DNA from: an uncultured Ruminococcus sp.
Lineage (GTDB): Bacteria; Bacillota; Clostridia; Oscillospirales; Ruminococcaceae
Assembly: GCA_947174625.1 (NCBI GenBank)
Contig: CAMWJT010000041.1
Coordinates: 1 to 8,947 of the forward strand
Length of the DNA: 8,947 nt
Direction of reading: 5' to 3'
Part shown: piece after piece, positions 1 through 6,564 of the stretch
Layout of the letters: the number at the start of each line of letters is the position of its first letter
Position numbering within the stretch: the first letter of the stretch is position 1
The notes under the pieces: model-generated
Seen by the model: the letters and a program-made list of their open reading frames with translations, nothing else
What the model was told of the DNA's origin: nothing
Database searches by the model: none
Position numbers and translations under genes: made by a program

Positions 1-27
1 ATTCATGAGTTATTTTTGAATGTTTTT

Positions 28-47
28 TGCAAGCATTTTTGCTTGCA
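28..47. repeat. Small inverted repeat beyond the operon terminator
   Basis: TGCAAGC (28-34) and GCTTGCA (41-47) form a perfect 7-bp stem with a 6-base loop. Neither strand has a T run directly after the stem: on the minus strand an A run follows, and on the plus strand GACATAAT follows. It is therefore not a standard intrinsic terminator. It may be a spare hairpin that stabilises the 3' end of read-through transcripts, or chance. The rest of bases 1-50 shows no gene start or recognisable signal. Confidence 0.4.
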
Positions 48-50
48 GAC

Positions 51-91
51 ATAATAAAAAACTGTGATGCTGTTTTGTAGCATCACAGTTT
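51..91 (-). terminator. Rho-independent terminator closing the arg operon
   Basis: A perfect 13-bp inverted repeat (59-71 paired with 79-91) surrounds a 7-base loop. Read on the minus strand, the stem is followed at once by a T-rich run (TTTTTATTAT, partly inside the stem base). It lies 27 bases past the argF stop codon, where the transcript should end. On the plus strand the same stem is followed by TACTTCACT rather than a T run, so it should work mainly for argF. Confidence 0.9.
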
Positions 92-117
92 ACTTCACTA
101 TTTACTTTATGATAAAA

Positions 118-1032
118 TTATTCGCCATCTGGAAGCATCAGCTTCACCATAACGGCTTTTTGCGCATGTAAACGGTTTTCTGCCTCGTCGAAGATTTCCT
201 TTGCGTGCGCCTCGAATACTTTCGCCGTGATTTCTTCCTCACGGTGCGCCGGCAGACAGTGCATCACCATCGCATCGGACTTCGCCGCCGCCATGATGTC
301 ATCATTGATCTGATAACCCTTGAACGCAATCTTGCGCTTTTCAATTTCGGACTCCATGCCCATGGATGACCACACGTCCGTAATCAGGACATCCGCATTC
401 TGTGCGGCTTCCAGAGGACTGTTTGTGATCGAGAATCCGTTGAAATCCTTTGCAAAATCCATCACCTGCTGATCCGGTCTGTAATCATCCGGACAAGCGA
501 CAGATACATTCATACCGACTTTCAGACCGCCGACAATGAGAGAATTCGCCATATTATTGCCGTCGCCGATATAGCACATTTTCAGACCGTCAAAATTGGC
601 TTTATATTCCCGGATTGTGAGAAGATCTGCCAATACCTGACAGGGATGACAGAAATCCGTCAGACCGTTAATAATCGGGATTGTGCCGTACTCTGCAAGA
701 TCCTCCACTTCTTTCTGTGCAAAAGTCCGGATCATGATACAATCCAGATAACGGGACAGCACTCTTGCCGTGTCCTGCACCGGTTCGCCACGTCCGATTT
801 GCAGATCATTGGCAGACAAGAACAACGGATAACCGCCAAGCTGGTACATACCCGTCTCAAAAGACACTCTCGTCCGGGTAGATGCTTTCTGAAAGATCAT
901 GCCGAGTGTCTTCCCCTGTAACATAGGGTGGGGGATGTCATGCTTGGTCTGGTATTTTAATTTGTCTGCCAGATCGAGAATTTCAAAAATTTCCTGCTGG
1001 CTCAGATCCAGCATCTTCAGTAAATGCTTCAT
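118..1032 (-). CDS. argF: Ornithine carbamoyltransferase
   Basis: This cytoplasmic enzyme joins carbamoyl phosphate to ornithine to give citrulline, the sixth step of arginine synthesis. The 304-residue length is normal for the family. Visible motifs are the carbamoyl-phosphate loop STRTR (51-55), HPCQ (129-132), the ornithine-binding DVWSSMG (219-225) and HCLP with the catalytic cysteine (258-261). The SMG loop separates it from aspartate carbamoyltransferase. The ATG start is supported by AGGAGT 8 nt upstream. It is the last gene of the operon, 25 nt after the tubby-like gene and just before the terminator. A catabolic role (arcB) is possible for this family, but the biosynthetic neighbours argue for argF. 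Confidence 0.96.
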   Translation of the reverse strand: MKHLLKMLDLSQQEIFEILDLADKLKYQTKHDIPHPMLQGKTLGMIFQKASTRTRVSFETGMYQLGGYPLFLSANDLQIGRGEPVQDTARVLSRYLDCIMIRTFAQKEVEDLAEYGTIPIINGLTDFCHPCQVLADLLTIREYKANFDGLKMCYIGDGNNMANSLIVGGLKVGMNVSVACPDDYRPDQQVMDFAKDFNGFSITNSPLEAAQNADVLITDVWSSMGMESEIEKRKIAFKGYQINDDIMAAAKSDAMVMHCLPAHREEEITAKVFEAHAKEIFDEAENRLHAQKAVMVKLMLPDGE

Positions 1033-1057
1033 GTAACTTCACTCCTGTAATAATAAT

Positions 1058-1528
1058 TTATCGGCTCATCTCGCCAAAACACTTATCCACCGCAACGGCG
1101 AAAAGCGGAAAAAAGTCATCAAAATACTGGTCATCAAACACAAGCAGATAAGTCAGTTCATTATTTACTTGCTTTGCCATGTCCAGACTGCCAATGATCA
1201 CATCATTCCGGTACAAATCAAAATGTGTGTGTTCCTTTCCTTTCAGCTCATAGATCACATTGCCCTCAAACTGAATACTCGGATCAATGAACATGGACTT
1301 GCAAAGCACTTTCATAAAAAATTTATCATTGAGCTGAATTTCATATTCTGGTTTTCTTCTGGTGGAAATACGTTTCATTGTATAGAGCGTATAGCCGCTG
1401 ACATCAGAGAGCGTTGTAACCGGGTTGCCGAACATCTTTCTTGCTTTTGTAATCAGGTAAAGCGGTCTGTTACCAGAATCCGTGACAGCATATTTTCCGG
1501 AACCCTTTGAAACTACCTGCAATTCCAT
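1058..1528 (-). CDS. Tubby C-like / LURP-one-related (YxjI-like) small protein
   Basis: This 156-residue protein has no signal peptide or clear membrane span. Its layout resembles the tubby C-terminal-like (LURP-one-related, YxjI) fold: short beta-hairpin units with polar turns at about 11-26 (YAVTDSGNRPLYLI), 42-53, 62-74 (YEIQLNDKFFMKV) and 102-117 (HFDLYRNDVIIGSLDM), then a hydrophobic C-terminal helix at about 138-151 (FFPLFAVAVDKCF) like the one that fills the barrel in that family. Bacterial members have no settled function; some relatives bind phospholipids or are scramblase-like. The start has a strong AGGAGG 8 nt upstream, and the gene follows argD by 16 nt, so it is clearly translated with the operon. 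The family call comes from pattern recognition, not from a search. No catalytic residues are evident and I would not assign it an enzymatic step. Confidence 0.6.
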   Translation of the reverse strand: MELQVVSKGSGKYAVTDSGNRPLYLITKARKMFGNPVTTLSDVSGYTLYTMKRISTRRKPEYEIQLNDKFFMKVLCKSMFIDPSIQFEGNVIYELKGKEHTHFDLYRNDVIIGSLDMAKQVNNELTYLLVFDDQYFDDFFPLFAVAVDKCFGEMSR

Positions 1529-1544
1529 GAATTACGCCTCCTGT

Positions 1545-2717
1545 CTATGTATTAGAATTGATTGCATGACAAAGAATTTCCATGCCTTCACGGAGTTCTT
1601 CGCTGCTGATTGTCAATGGCGGCAACAAGCGGATTTTTGTTTTTGCTGTCAGGACAAGCAGACCATTTTCCCGGCAAATTTTCAGAACATCCGCCGCTTT
1701 TTTGGATTTCAGAGAAATCCCGACCATCAGACCAATGCCGGAAACTTCCTGTACTTCGTCAAGCTTTGCGAGTGTCTCACGGATGAACTGACTCTTATCC
1801 CGAATGCTTTCGAGCATGCCGTCCTGTTCTAATAACTCCAAGACTTTCACAGCACCGGCGCATACAATCGGATTACCGCCGAACGTAGAACCATGCGCTC
1901 CGGCATTGAGTACATCCGCACATTTCTGATTGGCAAGACATGCACCAATTGGCAGACCACCGCCGAGCCCCTTTGCGGCTGTCGTAATATCCGCCTGACA
2001 ATGATAATATTCTCCGGCGAACAATTTACCGGTTCTGCCGATACCGGTCTGGACTTCATCGGCAATCATAAGAATATCACGTTCATCACAGACTTTCCGG
2101 ATTTCCGCAACAAATGCCGGTTCAAGTGCCATCACACCGCCTTCACCCTGAATGTATTCAATCATGATTGCACAAACTGTGTCATCCAGTTTTTCATGCA
2201 GATCTGCAATATTATTTGCTTCGACATAATCGAATCCCCCCACAAACGGGAAGAAATAATTATGAAAGACATCCTGACCGGTTGCCGAGAGTGTCGCAAT
2301 CGTCCTGCCATGGAACGAATTGACAAGTGTTAAAATCTTATTTCTGTTCTTGCCATACTTGTCAAAACTGTATTTCCGGGCGAGCTTGATTGCACATTCA
2401 TTGGCTTCCGCACCGGAATTAGAAAAAAACACTTTCTGATAACCAGACATCTGGCATAATTTCTCAGCCAGTTCTGCCTGCGGTGTATGGTAATACAGAT
2501 TAGAAACATGAGGGAGTTTCCTGACCTGTTCACAGACAGCATCCGCCCAGACCTGGTTGCAGTATCCAAGAGAAGTCACACCGATACCGCTCCCGAAGTC
2601 GATATATTTTTTGCCGTCTGCATCATAACAAGTTGCGCCTGCTCCCTGTTCAATGACAACGGGATTCCTTCCGTAAGTCGGCATAATATAAGAATCAGAC
2701 TGTTGCATAATATTCAT
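1545..2717 (-). CDS. argD: Acetylornithine aminotransferase
   Basis: This PLP-dependent class III aminotransferase converts N-acetylglutamate semialdehyde to N-acetylornithine with glutamate as amino donor. Family members often also make N-succinyl-diaminopimelate for lysine. From ATG at 2717 the protein has 390 residues, typical of ArgD. Motifs are SGAEA (101-105, phosphate binding), SFHGRT (134-139), ADEVQTGIGRTG (219-230, with Asp220 contacting the PLP ring nitrogen) and AAKGLGGGLPIGA with the Schiff-base Lys249. An upstream TTG at 2765 would add 16 residues but overlaps the preceding gene and has no ribosome binding site, so I reject it. The chosen start is odd in that its AAAGGAG lies 17 nt away. 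A second in-frame ATG lies three codons further in. Related 4-aminobutyrate and ornithine aminotransferases share these motifs; the operon decides for argD. Confidence 0.95.
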   Translation of the reverse strand: MNIMQQSDSYIMPTYGRNPVVIEQGAGATCYDADGKKYIDFGSGIGVTSLGYCNQVWADAVCEQVRKLPHVSNLYYHTPQAELAEKLCQMSGYQKVFFSNSGAEANECAIKLARKYSFDKYGKNRNKILTLVNSFHGRTIATLSATGQDVFHNYFFPFVGGFDYVEANNIADLHEKLDDTVCAIMIEYIQGEGGVMALEPAFVAEIRKVCDERDILMIADEVQTGIGRTGKLFAGEYYHCQADITTAAKGLGGGLPIGACLANQKCADVLNAGAHGSTFGGNPIVCAGAVKVLELLEQDGMLESIRDKSQFIRETLAKLDEVQEVSGIGLMVGISLKSKKAADVLKICRENGLLVLTAKTKIRLLPPLTISSEELREGMEILCHAINSNT

Positions 2718-2734
2718 AATTTTAAAAAAAACAG

Positions 2735-2741
2735 CTCCTTT
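2735..2741 (-). promoter_or_regulatory. Ribosome binding site of argD, unusually far from the start
   Basis: AAAGGAG overlaps the TAA stop of the DUF3592-like gene (2740-2742). It lies 17 nt before the argD ATG at 2717, roughly twice the usual spacing. The spacer contains eight consecutive T residues followed by four A residues. No other start codon of the ATG/GTG/TTG type is in frame between it and 2717. Confidence 0.6.
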
Positions 2742-3159
2742 ATTGATATTGCAGTAATAATACAATTTCTGCGAGGATTGTCCCGATTCCGAACGTACAC
2801 AGCATCATCCTGCGCCACTGCGACTTGCTGTCCCGACAGATCCGGAACCGATCCGGATTGATTTTGCTGTAACAAATCCGGATTTTGTCGCCACGTTTCC
2901 ATGAATACTGCCATTCCGGGACAAAATGCTGACTGGTAATCATCCGTTCTCCCTGTTCTGTCTGGTATCTCACAACCGGTGCAAACATTTCCACTTCGCT
3001 GTGATGCCGGTAAATTTTTTGTGTGACACGGGAGATTACTTCACCATCCGTAAATACAAGTTGTTTCCTACCGGGATGCCATTCCGGGAGAAATGCAAGA
3101 ATCACACAGAGCAATCCGATCAGGACGGGGATCAGCTCCAGAATATTATAAAAATTCAT
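2740..3159 (-). CDS. DUF3592-like small membrane protein
   Basis: This 139-residue protein has a membrane segment at each end (about 6-24 and 117-136) around a roughly 90-residue soluble part. The middle matches the DUF3592 pattern as I know it: GEVISRV (39-45), APVVRYQTEQG (60-70), then GDKIRICYSKINPDRFRI (90-107), equivalent to the family's 'GD.V.V.YDP.NP' stretch. The function of DUF3592 proteins is unknown; the arrangement suggests a membrane-anchored beta-rich domain. It sits 22 nt after argB and 22 nt before argD. No Shine-Dalgarno sequence is visible before its ATG; the upstream stretch is instead a perfect 11-bp tandem repeat. No other in-frame ATG occurs before residue 58, which would remove the first membrane segment, so translation may depend on ribosomes finishing argB. 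Confidence 0.75.
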   Translation of the reverse strand: MNFYNILELIPVLIGLLCVILAFLPEWHPGRKQLVFTDGEVISRVTQKIYRHHSEVEMFAPVVRYQTEQGERMITSQHFVPEWQYSWKRGDKIRICYSKINPDRFRICRDSKSQWRRMMLCTFGIGTILAEIVLLLQYQ

Positions 3160-3162
3160 GAT

Positions 3163-3184
3163 GATTTAAATTAGATTTAAATTA
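3163..3184. repeat. Perfect 11-bp tandem repeat at the argB stop
   Basis: GATTTAAATTA occurs twice in direct succession (3163-3173 and 3174-3184, plus strand). On the minus strand this reads TAATTTAAATC twice, and the first copy begins with the argB TAA stop (3184-3182). The pair fills the junction up to 3 nt before the ATG of the DUF3592-like gene, replacing a normal ribosome binding site. A recent local duplication by replication slippage is the simplest explanation. Confidence 0.85.
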
Positions 3185-4057
3185 TCGGAACTGCGTACCG
3201 ATTCCCTCTTTAGAAAGCATTTCAATCAGAATCGAATGTGGTACTCTGCCATCAATCACAGATGTTTTTTTCACACCACGACGGACAGCTTCCACACAGC
3301 AATCAATCTTGGGAATCATACCGCCGGAAATAATCCCACGTTTTTTCATGAACGGTACTTCACTGACATTCACAGAAGAAATCAGCGTCCGGGGATCATT
3401 CTTATCCCGGAGTAATCCGGCAATGTCTGTTAATAAAATCAGATTTTCGGCTTTCAGTTCCGCCGCAATCCGGGCAGCTGCTGTGTCTGCATTAATATTA
3501 TATGCCTGTCCCTTTTCGTCACATGCAACGGTAGCAATCACCGGAATCACATCATTATTCAGAGCATCCGTAATTGGCTTGGTATTGACTTTTACAATTC
3601 TGCCGACAAATCCCAGATCTTCATCATTTTCGCCGTAAGCTCTCTCTGCAAGCAACATTTTTTCATCCAGTCCGCATAATCCAATTGCCTGACCGCCGGT
3701 CTGTCCGAGAAGTGTTACCAGTTCTTTGTTGACTTTCCCGGCAAGCACCATCTTGACAACATCAATCGTCGCTTCATCCGTGTAACGCAGACCGTTAATA
3801 AATCTGCTTTCAATGCCTAATCTCTTGAGCATATCATTGATCTCAGGACCACCACCATGCACTAATACAAGCTTCACACCGACAAGTGTCAGCAATACAA
3901 TATCACTCATGACAGCCTGTTTCAGCGTCTCATTTGTCATGGCATTACCACCGTATTTAATTACAACAACTTTATTATGATAACGCTGGATATAAGGCAA
4001 AGCATCATTGAGTACTTTTGCCCGGACAGCATTCGAAATATTTTTAATTTCTTCCAT
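3182..4057 (-). CDS. argB: Acetylglutamate kinase, arginine-sensitive type
   Basis: This kinase phosphorylates N-acetylglutamate with ATP, the second step of arginine synthesis. The 291 residues include the amino-acid-kinase signatures VVVIKYGGNAM (30-40, with Lys34), HGGGPEI (67-73) and SGGMIPKIDCCVEAV toward the C-terminus. An N-terminal extension of about 28 residues precedes the first strand, including AKVLNDALPYIQRY, much like the helix that links dimers into rings in arginine-inhibited kinases such as that of Pseudomonas aeruginosa. The C-terminal stretch RVPHSILIEML (271-281) and EGIGT (284-288) matches the arginine-site signature. Feedback inhibition by arginine is therefore expected, as is usual where ArgJ recycles acetyl groups. 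The ATG follows GGGAG by 13 nt; that site overlaps the argJ stop, and the gap between the genes is 18 nt. Confidence 0.96.
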   Translation of the reverse strand: MEEIKNISNAVRAKVLNDALPYIQRYHNKVVVIKYGGNAMTNETLKQAVMSDIVLLTLVGVKLVLVHGGGPEINDMLKRLGIESRFINGLRYTDEATIDVVKMVLAGKVNKELVTLLGQTGGQAIGLCGLDEKMLLAERAYGENDEDLGFVGRIVKVNTKPITDALNNDVIPVIATVACDEKGQAYNINADTAAARIAAELKAENLILLTDIAGLLRDKNDPRTLISSVNVSEVPFMKKRGIISGGMIPKIDCCVEAVRRGVKKTSVIDGRVPHSILIEMLSKEGIGTQFR

Positions 4058-4075
4058 AATATTTTCAAAACTCCC

Positions 4076-5320
4076 TTAACTTCTGTAATCGCCGTTAATC
4101 CGGACGTAATCATAAGTCAGATCACAACCCCATGCAACAGCACATCCTGCACCCGTCCCGATTGTAACAGATACCAGAATTTCTTCTTCGGAAAGGATTT
4201 CTTTGGCAAGTTCTTCCGAAAATTCCACACCTGCGCCGTTCCGACAAACTGCAATCCTGCCTTTTTCAGAACCCAGATCGACATTGACTTGTGAAATATC
4301 AAAATCCGCCGGCGCATAACCGACTGCACAGAGAATCCGTCCCCAGTTAGCATCTTCGCCGAAGATTGCCGCTTTGAACAGACTGGATGTAATCACGGAT
4401 TTGGCAACGATCTCCGCCGTTCTGTCATCCTGCGCACCATCACAGAAACATTCGATTAATTTCGTTGCACCCTCACCATCTCTTGCCATCATCCGTGCAA
4501 GATTCATCAGAACAGCATACAGTGCATCTTTCAGGATTTCAAAATCTTCTCCGGCTGTCCGGATTTCCGGATTTTCCGCCAGTCCGTCCGCCAGAATGCA
4601 GACCATATCATTTGTGGATGTATCGCCGTCCACGCTCACACGGTTCAGCGTCACAGCAACGACTTCCCGGAGCGCATCCCGGAGCATGTCCGATGAAACC
4701 GCACAATCCGTAGTAAGAAATGTCAGTGTCGTTGCCATATTCGGATGAATCATGCCACTGCCTTTAAGCATTCCGCCGAGCGTGCATAATTTTCCCTGGA
4801 TCATAAACCGGACAGCAACTTCTTTCGGGACGGTGTCTGTTGTCATGATCGCATTGACAGCGGCAGTATTTCCCTGTGGATTCAGATTTTTAGCTAGTTC
4901 CGGAATTGCTTTTTTAATCGGCTCAATCGGGAGCGGCTGACCAATCACGCCAGTAGATGCGACAATCACATTTTCCATTGGGATATGTAACGCCTCGGCT
5001 GTGAGTCCGCACATTTTCCGTGCTTTTACAATCCCATCCGCATTGCAGGTATTGGCATTGACAGAATTGACAATCACAGCTTGTGCAATGCCATTTTTCA
5101 GATGCTCTCTTGTCACGGCAATCGGCGCACCCTGGACTTTATTTGTCGTATACATTGCCGCCGCTGTACATTCCTGTGCAGAATAAATCATTGCAAGATC
5201 ATTTTTATCCGGATTGCTTCCGGCTTTCAATCCGCAGTGAATCCCATTCGCAAGGAATCCCTTTGCGGCACAGACACCGCCGGAGACAAATTCAAAATTT
5301 TTAAAACTCTTGAGTTTCAA
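4076..5320 (-). CDS. argJ: Bifunctional glutamate N-acetyltransferase / ornithine acetyltransferase
   Basis: ArgJ moves the acetyl group from N-acetylornithine to glutamate, releasing ornithine and renewing N-acetylglutamate; bifunctional forms also use acetyl-CoA. The 414-residue precursor carries the self-cleavage site in GSGMIHPNMATTLTF, with cleavage expected between Ala196 and Thr197, so that Thr197 becomes the nucleophile of the beta chain. STGVIG (122-127), the oxyanion-hole region, and MTTDT (159-163) are also family motifs. The start codon is TTG at 5320, supported by GAGGTG 8 nt upstream and by the expected N-terminal sequence; the next in-frame Met is residue 44, inside the domain. 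No argA or argE appears nearby, which fits a bifunctional enzyme, but sequence alone does not prove use of acetyl-CoA. Confidence 0.96.
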   Translation of the reverse strand: MKLKSFKNFEFVSGGVCAAKGFLANGIHCGLKAGSNPDKNDLAMIYSAQECTAAAMYTTNKVQGAPIAVTREHLKNGIAQAVIVNSVNANTCNADGIVKARKMCGLTAEALHIPMENVIVASTGVIGQPLPIEPIKKAIPELAKNLNPQGNTAAVNAIMTTDTVPKEVAVRFMIQGKLCTLGGMLKGSGMIHPNMATTLTFLTTDCAVSSDMLRDALREVVAVTLNRVSVDGDTSTNDMVCILADGLAENPEIRTAGEDFEILKDALYAVLMNLARMMARDGEGATKLIECFCDGAQDDRTAEIVAKSVITSSLFKAAIFGEDANWGRILCAVGYAPADFDISQVNVDLGSEKGRIAVCRNGAGVEFSEELAKEILSEEEILVSVTIGTGAGCAVAWGCDLTYDYVRINGDYRS

Positions 5321-5328
5321 GATTAAAA

Positions 5329-5334
5329 CACCTC
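5329..5334 (-). promoter_or_regulatory. Ribosome binding site fixing the TTG start of argJ
   Basis: GAGGTG lies 8 nt before TTG at 5320-5318, the ideal distance. It decides for the TTG codon, since no ATG or GTG lies near the expected N-terminus of ArgJ. The surrounding argC-argJ gap (37 nt) is otherwise nearly all A and T. Confidence 0.75.
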
Positions 5335-5357
5335 AATAATTAAATAATAAATAATAA

Positions 5358-6308
5358 TTATAATAACCCTGTTGTCTCCTCAATGCCCATCATAATATTT
5401 AAGCATTGGACTGCCGCACCGGATGCGCCCTTGCCGAGATTATCCAGTCTTGCACAGAGTAAAATCTGTTCATCATTCCCGAATGTGAAAATTTCAAGTT
5501 TGTTCCTGCCACTCAATGTATTGGATGCCAAGAAAAAACTCTTTTGTTCCTGTTCTGACAACAACGGATTGACAGTCACAAGCTTGGCATCCTGGTAATG
5601 CGCCGAGAACATGGCATTGACTTGTTGCAGAGAAATTTTCTGATCCAGCATTCTGGTCTGGATCGGCACAGAAACGACCATCCCACTGTAATAATCGCAA
5701 ATAATTGGATTGAACATCGGCTTGTAGGTCAAGCCGGAAAATAACTGCATTTCCGGGAGATGCTTATGCTGTTGACTGAGTGCATACTGCCGGGGAGAAT
5801 CAAATTCTTCCGGTTTGTCTTCACTCTCATAGATCGCAATGGCGTTCTTGCCTGCACCGCTGTAACCGGATGTTGCATAAGCAAATACAGGGAAATCCGT
5901 CGGGAGTAATCCATGTTTTACCATGGGATATAACAGGGAAATAAATCCGCTTGCATAACAACCGGGAACGGCTGTTTTTTGGGAATCCCGGAGCTTTTCC
6001 CGGAATTCCGGTGCAAGTTCCGGAAAACCATAAGCCCATGCAGGATTCGTCCTGTGTGCCGTAGATGCGTCAATTAACCGGGTATTGCCATCTGCAAGTA
6101 CAATGGCTTCCCTTGCAGCATCGTCCGGCAGACACAAGAACGTAAAATCTGATTCTGCCATGATCTCCGCACGTTTTTGGGGATTATGCCGATCCTGCTC
6201 CGCAATTTTCAGGAGCGTAATATCTTCACGCTGTTCCAACCGGCTGACAATCTTCAAGCCGGTTGTCCCTGCCTGTCCATCAATATATACTTTTGTTTTT
6301 ATGGACAT
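5358..6308 (-). CDS. argC: N-acetyl-gamma-glutamyl-phosphate reductase, type 2
   Basis: ArgC reduces N-acetylglutamyl phosphate to the semialdehyde with NADPH, the third step of the pathway. The 316-residue protein begins KVYIDGQAGTTGL (6-18), the nucleotide-binding turn of the type 2 form, rather than the GASGYxG turn of the common type 1 enzyme of about 345 residues. The catalytic cysteine is Cys117 in VPGCYASGF, and the likely base is His183 in KHLPEM. YATSGYSGAGK (144-154) matches the family's substrate region. The ATG has AAAGGGGA 9 nt upstream. It follows the small membrane gene by 24 nt and precedes argJ by 37 nt. The protein appears complete. Confidence 0.95.
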   Translation of the reverse strand: MSIKTKVYIDGQAGTTGLKIVSRLEQREDITLLKIAEQDRHNPQKRAEIMAESDFTFLCLPDDAAREAIVLADGNTRLIDASTAHRTNPAWAYGFPELAPEFREKLRDSQKTAVPGCYASGFISLLYPMVKHGLLPTDFPVFAYATSGYSGAGKNAIAIYESEDKPEEFDSPRQYALSQQHKHLPEMQLFSGLTYKPMFNPIICDYYSGMVVSVPIQTRMLDQKISLQQVNAMFSAHYQDAKLVTVNPLLSEQEQKSFFLASNTLSGRNKLEIFTFGNDEQILLCARLDNLGKGASGAAVQCLNIMMGIEETTGLL

Positions 6309-6332
6309 TTTAATCTGTCCCCTTTCTAAGAT

Positions 6333-6560
6333 TTATTTTTGCTCCGGATTTTCTGAATTTTCAAAATCTTCTGATTCTTCCGGTTCTCTCGGACATTTCC
6401 ACAGACTATAGGCACAGCAGGCAACCAGACAGAACACTGCCCATCCCACAGAGAGTCCGAAACTGTTGATAAATTGCCCGATCAGGATTTCTCCGATGAT
6501 CCAGATGATCACGCTGAGAAACGTGAGTGCAAAAATAAACACAAACTGTCTTTTTTTCAT
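6333..6560 (-). CDS. Small two-span membrane protein of unknown function
   Basis: I do not recognise this 75-residue protein. It starts MKKRQ, has two hydrophobic spans at about 5-27 and 35-54 joined by a short loop, and ends in a strongly acidic tail (58-75, rich in Glu and Asp). Both ends should face the cytoplasm by the positive-inside rule (KKR at the N-terminus, Lys55 after the second span). Cysteines 44, 48, 49 and 56 cluster around the second span. Its ATG comes only 4 nt after the argH stop and no clear ribosome binding site is present, so translation is probably coupled to argH. The tight fit between argH and argC, with the argC ribosome binding site just past its stop, supports a real gene. 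Confidence 0.7.
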   Translation of the reverse strand: MKKRQFVFIFALTFLSVIIWIIGEILIGQFINSFGLSVGWAVFCLVACCAYSLWKCPREPEESEDFENSENPEQK

Positions 6561-6564
6561 GATT

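Noticed and set aside
1893..2333. 146-codon open frame on the plus strand inside argD
   Set aside because: It lies wholly antisense to a well-conserved argD frame, and its translation has no recognisable motif or membrane pattern; it looks like a codon-composition shadow.
2718..2735. T8 run before argD as an intrinsic terminator
   Set aside because: No stable GC-rich stem precedes the T run on the minus strand.
2718..2765. TTG at 2765 as an alternative argD start
   Set aside because: It overlaps the end of the DUF3592-like gene, lacks a ribosome binding site and adds 16 residues (MYYYCNINKG...) not expected in ArgD.
3140..3162. ARG-box-like ATGAATTTTTATAATATTC at the start of the DUF3592-like gene
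   Set aside because: Only the left half fits; the right half has several mismatches and the stretch is coding sequence for MNFYNI.
4374..4748. 124-codon plus-strand open frame opposite argJ, Ser/Arg-rich
   Set aside because: It is antisense to the conserved ArgJ coding region that includes the self-cleavage site; the Ser/Arg richness follows from the complementary codons.
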